A stretch of DNA of 64,000 bases, from the NCBI RefSeq assembly GCF_016906535.1, contig NC_057370.1:1-64000 (forward strand), in the 5' to 3' direction. Source of the stretch: Rhizoctonia solani. Taxonomy: Eukaryota; Basidiomycota; Agaricomycetes; Cantharellales; Ceratobasidiaceae. Position 1 is the stretch's first letter, and the number at the start of each line of letters is the position of its first letter. The notes under the pieces were generated by a model that saw only the letters and a list, made by a program, of their open reading frames with translations, searched no databases and was not told where the DNA came from. Below, in pieces: positions 47,601 through 56,601 of this stretch. The position numbers and the translations under genes are program-made.

Positions 47601-50164
47601 ACCATTCGTCCTACAATATGAGGAGGTAACCTAGTCCTGTCAATGGGTGGTGCTGGAGGTACTTGAAGTTGTGGGACAGGTGCTAGTAGAGGGGCTAAGA
47701 AATTTCCTCTCCTACTCATATTGGCTTCTTCTCTAGAAGCTGGTGCTGGCTGCTCCTGTAAGTAAGGTAAATTGGTATGGATACTTAGAGGAGTTCTTCT
47801 TGATTCAGGAGAGGAGGTAGGTCTCCTGTGGGCACTTTCAGCTAGTCTAGAGGAACGCTCTTCTGGAATTGTAGATACTCTGGTAAAGGATTCAGCTGGT
47901 ATAGCTGGTCTTCCTGAGGATCGCCGGTTTGCTCCCAAGGAAGATCTGCGATTGATAAAGTTAGCATGTGGAGGTGGATCTCTAAGAGGAATACTTGGGC
48001 CTGCAAGGCTAACTCTTCTAGCAGCGTTGCTTAAAGGTGGATTATAAGGTATATTCCTAACATTATCCTCTTCTACTTGGCTCCTAATCCTGGGAGTAGA
48101 CTGTGCTACTGGGATTTGCATGGTATGAGTAGCAGCACTTGAGACAGAAGTAATAGAATCAGCAGGAGTAGCTGGGGCTATTAGTTCTGGGGCTACTTGG
48201 TCTCTTCCAGTTGATGATTCAGAAGAACTTAAGCCATCTATACTTCCATCTGAAAGATTGTTGATGTAGTCTTCAAGGGCTTGTATATTGAAAGGAGGTA
48301 TAGCTGAAGGTTGTGCAATAGGAACACTAGCATTACCTCTTGGTGATGATGGTAAGGTTTCTTCTGAACTAGTGGAAGGGACTACAGTGGGTCTAGGAGT
48401 AGGTGGTCTAGGTCCTAGAGATTTAGTGGCTTCTCTCCTAAGTCTCTCAGTCCTTTCTAAAGTAGGTGGGATTTGTAATGTTACATGGGGTGACTCCTCT
48501 GGTATTCTTCCTAAGGGTATAGATCTAGAGGAAGAAGTAGCAATAGAGCTAGGAGGAGGTGGTAAAGGTTCTGTGGGAATAAGTGAGGTTCCATTATCAG
48601 GTCCTAAATACCTAGGTTGCATAGTAACAGTAAGAGAGGCTTTGGATGAATGAAGACTACTAGGAGGTTGTCCTGGAGGAGTGCTACTGGAGGTGTGCAG
48701 GGTTACCGTTGGAGGAGAAACTTGAGGTTCTGGAAGTAAAGGACTAGCAATAGTAACTTGACTTGTGGGCTTGATAAGACTCCTTAGTAAGTTTTCTTGA
48801 GCCGCCTCCTGTGGAGTGACAGAAGAGGCTCTAGAACTTTTGGGCACTAACAGAGTCATATCTTGCTTAAGCTGTAGAGTTCTATCTCTAAGATGTTCTT
48901 GTCCAGGTTCTACCTCACTGAGATGTCCTGCAGAGATGACTGGGGAAGGTGGTCCAGTCTGAAGTTGTCTGCCAAGGATCTCATATAGCTTCTGAATGAA
49001 ACGCTCCATCTGATCCCTATAAGTGACTGCAGCTACCTCAAAGGAATGAGAGGTGAATAAACAGTCATGTTCTGGCCATTCTGGAATAGGCAATAGCTCT
49101 TCCATGTCATAGACGCTCTGAACAGTTCTCTTGATTAGTTTATTCAGGTCTATGTGTAACTTACCATACTCAGGCCAATGGTTGATTTCTTGAGCAGGAA
49201 CCAACTTGGTAGTGATGCGACATGTAGGTCTAAAGGTTACTACAGTATCTAGTAGTTTGAAGTAGTGAGAAGCCCATTGCTCACAAGAGGGTGAGGGGAA
49301 GCGATTCTCATGTGCTGGAGGGATCTCCACATGATAGAATACTCTTCCTAGCTGCCTGTAAACTTTCCTGAAACTATTAGCTTGAGGGTTCTTCCTGCAC
49401 CAAGAGGTCATCTGAGTACAGTCAGGCTGATAGTTGAATTCTCCTGGAGATTCTTCATTTAAAGGGTATAAGGTAGTGGAAGGAGAATAGGGTAGGTACT
49501 TCTGGATTGCTGGGTCATTAGTAAAAGACCTATCATTAGGATCCAGTAAGGCAGCTTGAGTTTCCCTATGCTTAGATATGTGGGCTTCAGAAGTCTTTCC
49601 TTTAGATCTCTTAAGCTCATGAGAGTTCATAGGCTCAGAGGGCTGAGGTTTACTAGAGGAAGGTTCCAACATCTCTATATCAGGAAGTCCAAATACAGGT
49701 ATCATCCTCTGGAAGGTGGCTGGGCTAGTCTTATGACCAAAAGGTGAAGGCTTCCTTATAGAAGAACTTGGCTTAACTAGCTTGTTTGCTTCCTGAATAG
49801 CTTCATATTCCAAAGGAGACAATCTTGGAGAGTGTCTGGATGATGACTTATGAGAGTGAGGTGATATCCTTCTTGAGCTACTGGGTCCTGCTTGAGGGTC
49901 TTCCAGGGCTGGCATGGAAGCATGTGGCTTGATGGGTGATTCATAGGGTTGGCTAGGTTGGGGAATCACTAGCTCCTCAGGAGAGGATTGCTCAATAGAG
50001 TACCTAGTAGGTCCAAAAGGGTTGTTGGGACTATCTGTAGGTATGCTGTCTCTAGGAAGCACAGAGCTTCTAGGGGTACTATGTCTAGGCATACCTTCTC
50101 TTGAAAGTCTTGTGTCCCAAGGGGTCCTATTAGAGGATGCAGGTCTACTTGATCTTCTAGACAT
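41690..50164 (-). CDS. gag-pol: Gag-Pol polyprotein of a chromovirus
   Basis: Single 2824-residue ORF for all retrotransposition functions, with no frameshift or stop between gag and pol. Residues 1 to about 950 are a long Ser/Pro/Arg-rich region of low complexity, unusual for the family. The gag capsid-like domain is at about 965-1110 (LRWFNALDKDYRR), then a CCHC knuckle CX2CX4HX4C at 1193-1206. Aspartic protease FDSGSE has its Asp at 1387. Reverse transcriptase spans about 1680-1990 with YIDD at 1901-1904. RNase H has LYTDACDYG (Asp 2050). The integrase zinc domain runs from H2380 to C2418/C2421, and the catalytic triad is D2451, D2511, E2547 (DD35E spacing between the last two). A C-terminal chromodomain at about 2752-2806 (EYEVERIVEERT, YKIRWLGYS) should bind modified chromatin and direct insertion. 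ATG 50164 is 118 bp inside the 5' LTR edge. Confidence 0.97.
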   Translation of the reverse strand: MSRRSSRPASSNRTPWDTRLSREGMPRHSTPRSSVLPRDSIPTDSPNNPFGPTRYSIEQSSPEELVIPQPSQPYESPIKPHASMPALEDPQAGPSSSRRISPHSHKSSSRHSPRLSPLEYEAIQEANKLVKPSSSIRKPSPFGHKTSPATFQRMIPVFGLPDIEMLEPSSSKPQPSEPMNSHELKRSKGKTSEAHISKHRETQAALLDPNDRSFTNDPAIQKYLPYSPSTTLYPLNEESPGEFNYQPDCTQMTSWCRKNPQANSFRKVYRQLGRVFYHVEIPPAHENRFPSPSCEQWASHYFKLLDTVVTFRPTCRITTKLVPAQEINHWPEYGKLHIDLNKLIKRTVQSVYDMEELLPIPEWPEHDCLFTSHSFEVAAVTYRDQMERFIQKLYEILGRQLQTGPPSPVISAGHLSEVEPGQEHLRDRTLQLKQDMTLLVPKSSRASSVTPQEAAQENLLRSLIKPTSQVTIASPLLPEPQVSPPTVTLHTSSSTPPGQPPSSLHSSKASLTVTMQPRYLGPDNGTSLIPTEPLPPPPSSIATSSSRSIPLGRIPEESPHVTLQIPPTLERTERLRREATKSLGPRPPTPRPTVVPSTSSEETLPSSPRGNASVPIAQPSAIPPFNIQALEDYINNLSDGSIDGLSSSESSTGRDQVAPELIAPATPADSITSVSSAATHTMQIPVAQSTPRIRSQVEEDNVRNIPYNPPLSNAARRVSLAGPSIPLRDPPPHANFINRRSSLGANRRSSGRPAIPAESFTRVSTIPEERSSRLAESAHRRPTSSPESRRTPLSIHTNLPYLQEQPAPASREEANMSRRGNFLAPLLAPVPQLQVPPAPPIDRTRLPPHIVGRMVSSRRFSELFNDPPPRDQLRDRLAPLAEGGGGNDPPYDSDDGDFDNSGRRRNNPPRRNGGGPPNDPEDPGNEPYAQANAARARPFNPAPVHFDTKLKPDIIPEWDGDTKKLSRWMTSINNLAEYSSYTRIQLGQQIPLRFTGRALRWFNALDKDYRRIITEDWPALRQAITIHFMNRTFLNRSKNEAMRIRFRDKDHSEETPEDYVIRKMEALTIVSDWTDSELIFEIMNGAPKSWTTHIDTSRIVTWEDFLDKIAWHEEDLLGKDSSHNSDIQRQLHQMQSTLKRLEGNRHSRPSARSHLAGSKPVGWHQNNPPPKYPKDDSTVSKGKTPKDKKARPCRHCGSMMHWDRDCKHAKKNSRFVRSHMAQADDDEWEAQEAYEDLCDEAYLDETEYDTEGEESVSEEEQDFHKPLQSLAVSTSSAKPSSGSQEEQHGLEGTTVSQGTNSADQGSKESDSSVFSGYVQPKLPTRKSLNKKLKMASSHTAIAKNGEEITLKQLMSRPPGTAFFGSKATIIKGWLQTSNGPKKRITFDSGSEITLINESILKTLDPSPRVRIGQKLKLIQVTGNSSLSQYISLPIIFDTEQGLVKMIVEAYIVPNMNTPFILGTDFASQYQLSLVRNGDGTRIVFGDTGRSIPVEESDSSPRIDQQGNTFMVEVVQGFIKNSEKIKISKKAYKKRLQHRKLPPNTVKVKVYETVTIPVHTIKLIKVKTTWKEGQASGFMDRSFNSHRQEEHLFAITDCLIDRNNPKIQVSNLSEHPLRLQGGEILGYMHDPNEYLAKEKDITKEEKDSIIKYATLVQAMVQRKAEEKPTVQEEELMKSPEGGPKTAEVPDPEPVPSDRFLQEVNFSEHLTPNQRAKLEKVLRKHELAFGLDGRLGTHNTQLEIRLRPGTKEISLTPYHASPAKREVIDKQIEEWLKLGVIEPSKSAWGFPVIVVYRNSKPRLCVDYRRLNEVAVPDEYPLPKQTDILHALEGSQWLTTLDALAGFTQLTIKEEDREKLAFRCHNGHWQPTKLLFGYRNGPAEFQRVMNRILSRFLWQFALVYIDDIVIYSVEFEDHCNHLDQVLGAIEEAEITLSPKKCHIGYQSLLLLGQKVSRLGLSTHKEKVDAILELEPPKNVPTLQTFLGMMTYFSSYIPFYSWIVAPLFKLLKKGTAWSWEEKEQQAFELAKEALASAPVMAYPIIGKPYRLYTDACDYGLGGILQQVQSIKIKDLKGTKAYKYLRGEYDKGNPVPRMTIPASKQRDDVTGGDTWDKQDFEETTVQVERVIAYWSRILKEAERNYSPTERKALALKEALVKFQVYLEGAEFVAITDHTALTWSKTYNNVNRRLMTWGLVFSAYPGMQIVHRAGRVHDNADPISRLRRRTPYHISPPADQSTPLKLNMEEDPLRNLYKEINERFEEKLLRVASAFTQSYKIGNSQKPIKKWIPTPAEAISYQTTTSYSVEISINSEEITRFIEAYKKDSHFKQVMEEFKSHHNPLNPPFHQYQIGDNGLIYFIDSQEKYWLCVPRDLQVDILKENHDNLNQGAHAGYAKTYHQIASVYYWPKMARSIQKYVHTCDICQKAGHRRHGPRGFLQPLPIPQQPFEVVSMDFIMDLPPSNNYNAILVIVDKLTKYGHFIPCTTQIDEVQTAQLFHDHIWCHYGLPRQVITDRDARWTGAFWGHLVSMLGIRQALTTAHHPQSDGQTEILNQTTEVAIRVFTNPAKDNWSKLLPGFAHSYNTGVHTSTQQTPAFLLRGFQPLTSADLLALTSENIPRPAQESQTAEEFKESMELARSLAKDALKVAQNYQQKYYNSDKTHVTFEPGDLVLINPHSLNLLKHQSGKGNKLNMRYEGPFEVMESISPVAYRIRLPASYCIHPIINIAHLESYKASPPEFGSRPTQNIPREDFQQMPEYEVERIVEERTIKKGNKRIRQYKIRWLGYSSEHDRWRTEKELRNAPEVIKEWKQTSGSTTHPNHKKKKEF

Positions 50165-50263
50165 AAAAGAATGTTAGTAGAGTATCACAATTAGAATGTA
50201 TATACAAAGTATGAAAGCTTGTACAAAAGATTACAGGTAAGAATTAAAGATAACCAACACTAA

Positions 50264-50281
50264 GCCCTGCGGTGGTCACCA
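50264..50281 (-). promoter_or_regulatory. Candidate primer-binding site (right copy)
   Basis: Reads TGGTGACCACCGCAGGGC on the minus strand one base inside the 5' LTR, identical to the left copy. Confidence 0.5.
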
Positions 50282-50282
50282 A

Positions 50283-51784
50283 TGTTAAGAGTTGTGTAAG
50301 TACAGGAGTAAGAAAGAATTACTATATACAAAATGTATATGAGAATAACTAATAACTAGTATTAAGAATCAGAATATATGCACAGAATATATGCACAATA
50401 TAGGCTAGGTTATCAGGAATAACAACTCCTAACAAATAGTCTAGCAACTATGAAGTGCAGGTGGTTGGTTATGTATAGTACCTTAGACTAATGTTACTTA
50501 AGCCTAAGTGACTAAGGGTATGTATACTTAAGGTCTCTAGGATAGTACCTTAAGTAAGAGGGTTACTTGACTAATGTACAGGATTTATAGTATTTGCCTA
50601 ATAAGTATAGGACTTATATATGCTTAAGTAAGACTTAAGACTTATGGGGTTTACCTAAAATATATCTAGGATTTATGAGATATTGTAGATAAAGCTATCT
50701 ACAATATGAGGGGTATGGTGGATTGAAACACTATCACTCAATCACAACAATCCTTACAGTACCGTCGCACTATACTCAATGTTGAACTCAACAACTGTGA
50801 CAGTCAAGGGGCACAGGGTCGCAGTAAGTACACTAATAGGTTACCCTGTGTCTGTTGGGACTGGCCTATGGTCTTAGTGCGCCGAATAACCTCCTATGCT
50901 ATTTACAGTGAGTCAATCACTAAAGTAAATGCGCAGATAAGCTGTTAAAGGCTTGTGTGTATATGTCAATATATAAGAGTGGATAAATGGATGCATTAGA
51001 AGCGTCTTCACAGGGTCCTTTTATACCCTGAGAAGGTGCACAAACAAGTATATACATGATTGATACCAAGAGGGGGTACAGGAGGTACAGGGAGCCAGTA
51101 CTTTGGTACATAGTAAACAAACAACAGATCCTAATATTTGCCCCAAGGCAATGTTTGCCCCAAGGCATTATTTACCTGTGTGGGTCCTTAGATGTCCCAA
51201 GGCTAAGTGTTTCATCCTTGGAGTAAACAATCCCAAAGGTAGGATACCTCTGCATTGGGTACTTACAGTAAATGGGGCATAACTCAGCCAAATGTTGTCC
51301 GTTTTGGGAGTTTGACCCAGCGTTCTGGAGCGCACAAACATGCGCACCTAAGCGCAAGCGATTTGGCAGTGTGGGATGCCCGGGTGATGGAGAAAAGGCG
51401 CATTTAGTGCGTCGGCGCTTAAGGGCTGATTAAGCGCCGGAGCACTTGCCTATGCGACAGGGGGGACCCTGAATATTTCTGTGTGTAGCCACAAGATAGA
51501 ATCTTGAATAATAAATACTACAAACAAGAGAAATATTACTTGTTACTGTTTATCTACTCAGCTGAATTTATATATATTTAAATGAGTGAGAAAACAGCAT
51601 ATATGCAAAAGGCATTGCATATTAAGGGTATTCCTGAGCTTTGTAGGTTTTGTAAAGGTCACTATTGGATAGAGGGACCTTGAAAACCTTAGTTCGCATC
51701 TTTATCTCATTTATTTACTGTGAGATTACTAGTGTAATTAATAAAATAAGTACAGATTAAAGAAGAAATGTCATATCCATAACA
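50283..51784 (-). repeat. 5' LTR of right chromovirus (mosaic)
   Basis: 1502 bp. The inner part (50283-51516) is near-identical to the 3' LTR. The outer 268 bp (51517-51784) carry about 14 substitutions and no indels against all the other LTRs. The TATA element (TTTATA on this strand) is at about 51020-51025. The sharp change in identity suggests a recombination joint with an older LTR. Confidence 0.93.
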
Positions 51785-53412
51785 ATTAATATCCCTCTTG
51801 TGCTGGACCCAAAATCAGGTGTTTGGTAACAATTAATTTGTTTTGTATCTGTTTGTAGTTATAAATGCATTCAATAAATAAGCTTGTTTATCCTGTGTAT
51901 TTGTCTATATAATCCATGTACATTAGAATTAAGTATCAGTGTATTTTATTACAAGATCATAATATGACCATGTACAAATTCTTGATAAATAAATAAACAA
52001 CAAAATCAATATTGCATAGCAAAGGTGTGTTGCCAGTTGCCAGTTGTTGGTTGGTGGATGGAAGTCAGGTTGGCAACCAAGGATATCTGGGTGGTTGCAA
52101 GGACAGCCTGTTGGTTGAGCATGGGCCAACCACATGTAACTAGTAGGGAAAGAGTACTTAGTTGCCAGGCTTGAGTGAGGAAGATCCTGCTGGTGCATTT
52201 CAGAGTTTTCAAAGGTGAGACCAGCAGCAAAAGAAAACCTGCTGGATTGGATACCTCAGGGTGACCTTGGGGGCACCTTTGATTGGAGCCCTTAGGTAGT
52301 CCATTGATAAGAGTCATAGGTTTCCGCTCCAGAGCGTGGGTTATTGCTTTGTTATCTCAAAACATACATCAGAGCATGTGCTTCAGAGGCGTTTGGATTC
52401 TCCTTTGCGCTCTGGAGCACTTGGAATGCCTCCAGAGTCGTGGATCCAGATCTACCCCCCAAATGCGGAGCACCCCAGAACAAATCTTTGTTTTGCTAGT
52501 GATAGTCTTGATACCAAGAGGTACTTGTGTTGGTTGGGCTGGACCCCCAATAGAACTAGATTCACGGTGGTAAGGTTTGAGAGAGAGAGAGAGCAACAAT
52601 TGTCTAAGTTGGGCTCTTGCATGTTAGAATAACCGCCATTCTGTTACACTTCCCTGGTGTTAAGTGGTGACCAATAACAAGATCTGGACTCTCATTGGGT
52701 GACTACCTGTAAGGCAAAATCGGCAATCTAGAACAAAATTTAGAAGTCAGAGCAGTCTAGATTCTTTGGATGTAAATAGAGACCCTTGTAACAAATCCAA
52801 TTACGTTGCATCCGCCGGAAGTGACTTTGGCCTGCAAGTCTAAATTCTAAATCATGAGGATTGTCATTGAAATCTAGAGAGGGGGGTACCCCCCTTTCTA
52901 GACTTCATAATGTGTTCTAAATGGCTCAGGGTCCACATCTTATACCTACGTGCAAATGTGTGAGTGTGATAAATGAGACTCAATGCACGCATACATGCTC
53001 TGGGGGCTGCCCAGAGCTTGCTGGGCCTCTTCCAAAGGCCGCCGACACCAACGCGTGCCTGATCAAGCTGGAAAAAAGTAAATATGAGTTGCACAATCCC
53101 TTCCACCAATAGTCCCGTGCAATCACCGCAATTGCGCAGGAATGGAAGGTAGTAACATGAGACCGTGGGGAATGGCCCAAGAGCAATATAAGTAATGAAT
53201 TAAAGTAAATGTAAAAGCAAATTTATCTTACCCAATGTGGGCCCTCCTGTCTTAATGTGTCAACTCAAGAGTCAGGCTCCAGTTGCACCGGAAAAGTTGC
53301 CAAACAGTTTTCCAGGTAGCTGCTTTAAAGGGTATATAAGCGCAGTAAGAGAGGAGTTCAAGAGATTGCCTTGTGCTGAATACTTACAACTGTCCACTCA
53401 TTGTTTACCTAT
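51785..53412. other. Intergenic repeat-rich stretch
   Basis: I can support no gene. Short open frames around 52000-52630 overlap on both strands without a domain. A palindromic AGAGAGGGGGGTACCCCCCT lies at about 52875-52894. Just upstream of the DUF6818 gene, TATATAAG at about 53332-53339 could serve as its TATA box. Confidence 0.4.
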
Positions 53413-55122
53413 ATGCCTCCAAGATTGAAAGCTCACTTCTCCCAGGTGGAGAAGACAGAGCTAGCAACCCAACGTTGCAAGAAAGTCCCCCGGGCTACGC
53501 GTAGCACAGCTGGGACCAATGATACCCTACCAGAAGCAACTGAACTGGCATCAGCTTTGACTCAACAAGGTATGTGTCTTAACTTTCATTGTGCCGTCCT
53601 ATGCTCACCTGATTGCCACAAGCCGTTTGTTTTGCCAAGGAGGATGGTGCCAAAGTCCTGGTTGATACGGACAGATCTGGTGCAGAGGGCAGAGGAGAAG
53701 GTGCTGGCGGAGATGACAAGTCTGACAGTGAAGGCAAAGGCAAGGACAAGGGCTCTGGCAAGGGACCAAATGTTAGCAAACCCAGTCGCAAGCCAGCTAA
53801 AGGTCGCAAGGGTTGTGCTGCGGGCTCCGCTGGCTACTCAAAGGCCAAAGAGTGGTTGATTGTTGAAGGCATGCAGAAGTACCTTCCGCGCAGCAAGACC
53901 AGCTGGAGGAAGGTTGCAAGATACTACAATTGCCGCGTAGACAAGAAACGCCAGCGCAAATGGGAACTTATCAAGAACAAATATGGTCGAGTAAGTAGCT
54001 TGTATTAAATGATAACAAAGGCTAATCTACATGCGCTTAGATGGTAAAGAAGAAGAAACCTACCGGCAATGGCAAAGGCTTGAAGATTCACAATGCCATC
54101 CTTGGCATCAAAGATTTGCACATTGCCCAGGAAGAGATTGGCAATATAGACAACAATGAATGGTTGGAATTGGGCGCCAATGAAGCTCTTGACAAGCCGC
54201 CGCTGAAGAAGCCTTGTATCAAAATTGAGGCAACCTCTGTCCCTGTCTCTGGGCCCGCGCCTGCTCCTTTCCGTTGGCCTAAACCCACTCCGTCAAAACT
54301 GGCTCCTAAGCACCAGGAGCCAGAGATCCTTATTCTTTCATTGACCAACAACAACGCCTCCCCTCAGACAACGCCCGCCAAGCATAAACCCCACCCAGGC
54401 GTGAAGGCCAAGCCCGGCAATACCTACTACACTGCTAAAGCGCCACAGCCTACCAAGGTCAAAGCAAATACAGGTAAACGGCACAGAAACGCACAAACCT
54501 TGGTCAAAGACCTGACCAACACCCTCAAGAACGCGGCTCAATATAACAACGCCAAAGACGCCGGAGTTGCCAAAGTCAAGCTCTTTGGTTGCAACGTATC
54601 CAAAGAGCAACTTGAGAGGGACCTTGCCGCGTCTCAGGAACAATGTCACCAGCTAGAGCGCCAGTTAGATACCGTGGTTGTAGCCATGACCATGTTTGGT
54701 ATTCAGGTGCCTGCTGCCAACCAGGCAAATGGACCGGGCCTTGGCCTTGCTCTTCTTGAGTTCCTACAGTCTCATCTTCCCGCCGTGGCTTCTCCTGCCG
54801 CCGTTCTTGCTGCTGCCGCTCCCACCGCCGTTGCTACTGCTCATGCCGCTGTTCCCGTCACCGTTTGCAATGCCATTCCTGCCGCCGTTCCTGCTGCTGG
54901 TCTTCCCACCATTTGCGCCGCCGCTCCGCTGCGGTTCCCGTCCCTGCTCCCACCGTTGTTCCTGCTGCCACTCCTGTTGTTGCCCCTATCCCAACCAAAG
55001 ACTCCGGCAACAATATTGAATTCAATCCTGCCCTCTACAAGCCCCAGGGATTTGCGGCAAGTGCTGCCTTGGGCTCCAACTTGAGTGTTGCCAAAAAAGG
55101 CAAGCTTCCAGTTGTAGCATAA
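53413..55122 (+). CDS. DUF6818 Myb/SANT-like protein of Harbinger element (frameshifted)
   Basis: Likely DNA-binding partner of the transposase. Exon 1 starts at ATG 53413 (MPPRLKAHFSQ). An intron with donor GTATGT at about 53570 leads into exon 2, rich in Gly/Lys/Ser. Then comes the DUF6818 helix set: YSKAKEWLIVEGMQKYLP, SWRKVARYYNCR and RKWELIKNKYGR. The next intron (GTAAGT at 53991, acceptor before 54041) joins this to MVKKKKPTGNG, completing the characteristic KPTG motif. A coiled-coil-like stretch near 54600-54690 (SKEQLERDLAASQEQ) precedes a very Ala/Pro-rich low-complexity region. There, at about 54915-54940, the frame shifts by one base: the other frame continues to AASAALGSNLSVAKKGK and the stop at 55122. 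Either a sequencing error in a GC-rich repeat or a real break. Confidence 0.65.
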
Positions 55123-55223
55123 CTAAATGTATCCCCGTGTCACTTTATTCATGTATGTATGCTTGTGAATACAAATACAATTGTGTACTCTACATACAAG
55201 ACAAAACATAGTAAAGAAAATAC

Positions 55224-56601
55224 TTAACCGCCAGCCAGGGCGGGGGCAAGGCGTAAGTGGAACCAACATACACAATTGTTATCTCTAATATCAGAGAAAA
55301 CCATTGAGTGCAAGTCGTGCAGGAACCAATTGTTCTTGCTTCCCCATTCCCGCATATAAACGGTGCGGATCTGGTTGATCCCTATACGCCGGGTGCGTAA
55401 GTTGTGCAAGCAAAAACATGTGTCAAGCAGAACACGGCAACCGGTGGGATTGTTGATGTCCAGGGGCATCTGTAACCTACCATAGGCCCCTTGAAGTGCG
55501 CGCATCCCCCATTCAGCTGGCTGACGGGCCAATGTTATTGCGTTCAAGCATGCAAGCTGCGCTGCATCTTGAACGGGATCTTCTCCCAGTGCGGCTTGCT
55601 CCTTCAAAGGCGTCTTGATTTTCCCAGCCAAGTCAGCGCTAGTTCAAGGGAATGCAGTGTTGGCAATGAGGAAAAAGCTGGTCAGGGTCTTGTCCTTTAG
55701 CTGTGTGTATATGTGGCCGGCAGTGCGCAAGTCATGCCAACTCCCAGGCGTGTTGACTTGGGCGCTGAGAATACACCCTAAACATAGCAGACAGGCGCAT
55801 ATTAGTTTGCGTGAAGACGGTGAGATGATAAAACATACCATTGGGAGCAAACATGATAACGTTGGTTATCCTGTGGTCATGGAGCCAGCCGTTGTATGTT
55901 GCTTGTTTGATCTTGGGGTTGGCACTTGTGCCAACAGGGAGGCTGAGGCCGTCAATAAACCCAAACGCGCCTTGAATTGTTGGGTGTTGTGCGTGAATTA
56001 GGGCAGAATATTGTTGCATTTCAACCGCCAAGGGCCAGGTAATGCAAGCTTTGCAAACAAGCTTGAGCACAGTCGCTAGGATTCCAAGGGCAAATTGAAT
56101 ATAGCAAGACAGTACAGAGGGGACTAGAGCAAACATCTGCTGTAGAGATGTTTCGTTCATTGTGCCACTAAGGAAATGCAGCAATAAACCAAGCGCACCC
56201 TTGGCATCGAGGGAACGCCGGCCAAGTTGCACCAAACCTGTAGGATTAACGTTGCCACAGGGGATAGCACAGGAGTTCCAAGAAGCACAAAATCCTGAAT
56301 CAAGTATATAATCAAAGGTAGAAACATCAACACCCATGGTAGTGATGTAGCCGCAATTGTCTTGGCTGTGATAGAGCGCCTGCCAGGAAGAGGCTAGACG
56401 GGGCTCTGGTTGCAGGTTTGGGCGTGTAAGATAACAACGGCTAGGCTTTCTGATCCTATTACAAATTGTGGTACCAAGGTAATATAGAGCTGCTAAGGCC
56501 GCGCTGATGCGTATGGCTTTTCTGAGACAAGCCGGTTGAGTGTCTTTGTCATCTAGTATAATGGAATACATGAGGTTGGGATGATCTTCAATGATATTCA
56601 T
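55224..56601 (-). pseudogene. HARBI1-like (DDE_Tnp_4) transposase, inactivated
   Basis: Cut-and-paste transposase of the PIF/Harbinger superfamily. Start ATG 56601 (MNIIEDHPNLMYSI). The N-terminal half has the helical region with DVSTFDYILDSGF. The first catalytic Asp is in FGFIDGLSLPVG, followed by HDHRITNVIMFAPNG. An intron joins this to VNTPGSWHD (second Asp). The expected third block, normally D-T-A-F-P in basidiomycete copies, reads IANTAFP. It is followed at once by an in-frame TGA (55644-55646) where an Arg codon is usual. After the stop the frame continues with AEWGMRALQGAYGRL, which contains the conserved Glu, and LHNLRTRRIGINQ to the end at 55224. Both changes fit C-to-T transitions at CpG. 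The copy is therefore dead but young enough to keep the rest of its frame. Confidence 0.85.

Larger units (their letters stand above)
38188..51784 (-). mobile_element. Right Ty3/Gypsy chromovirus copy (intact)
   Basis: 13,597-bp LTR retrotransposon on the minus strand. Order in its own sense: 5' LTR 51784-50283, primer site 50281-50264, gag-pol 50164-41690, accessory ORF 41555-40143, polypurine tract 39705-39690, 3' LTR 39689-38188. Both LTRs are 1502 bp with TGTTA...TAACA ends. The 3' flank in its sense is GCTTT and the 5' flank is TTAAT, so its own flanks do not match; GCTTT instead matches the 5' flank of the left copy. Intact frames suggest recent activity. Confidence 0.97.
53413..56601. 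mobile_element. PIF/Harbinger-type DNA transposon (two-gene, decayed)
   Basis: A DUF6818 Myb-like gene (+) and a HARBI1-like transposase gene (-) converge with about 100 bp between their ends, the usual two-gene layout of Harbinger elements. Coordinates given cover only the coding part. I searched the flanks by eye for terminal inverted repeats and a TWA target duplication and found none I trust, so the outer boundaries are unknown. Confidence 0.7.

Noticed and set aside
51785..51830. Right flank as the continuation of the second-family LTR cut at 36526
   Set aside because: Expected continuation is GTCAATTACCTCTTG; the observed ATTAATATCCCTCTTG is only loosely similar and the match does not extend.
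52000..52632. Overlapping ORFs of 76-103 codons on both strands
   Set aside because: Mutually overlapping frames in non-coding sequence, no domains, no splice support.
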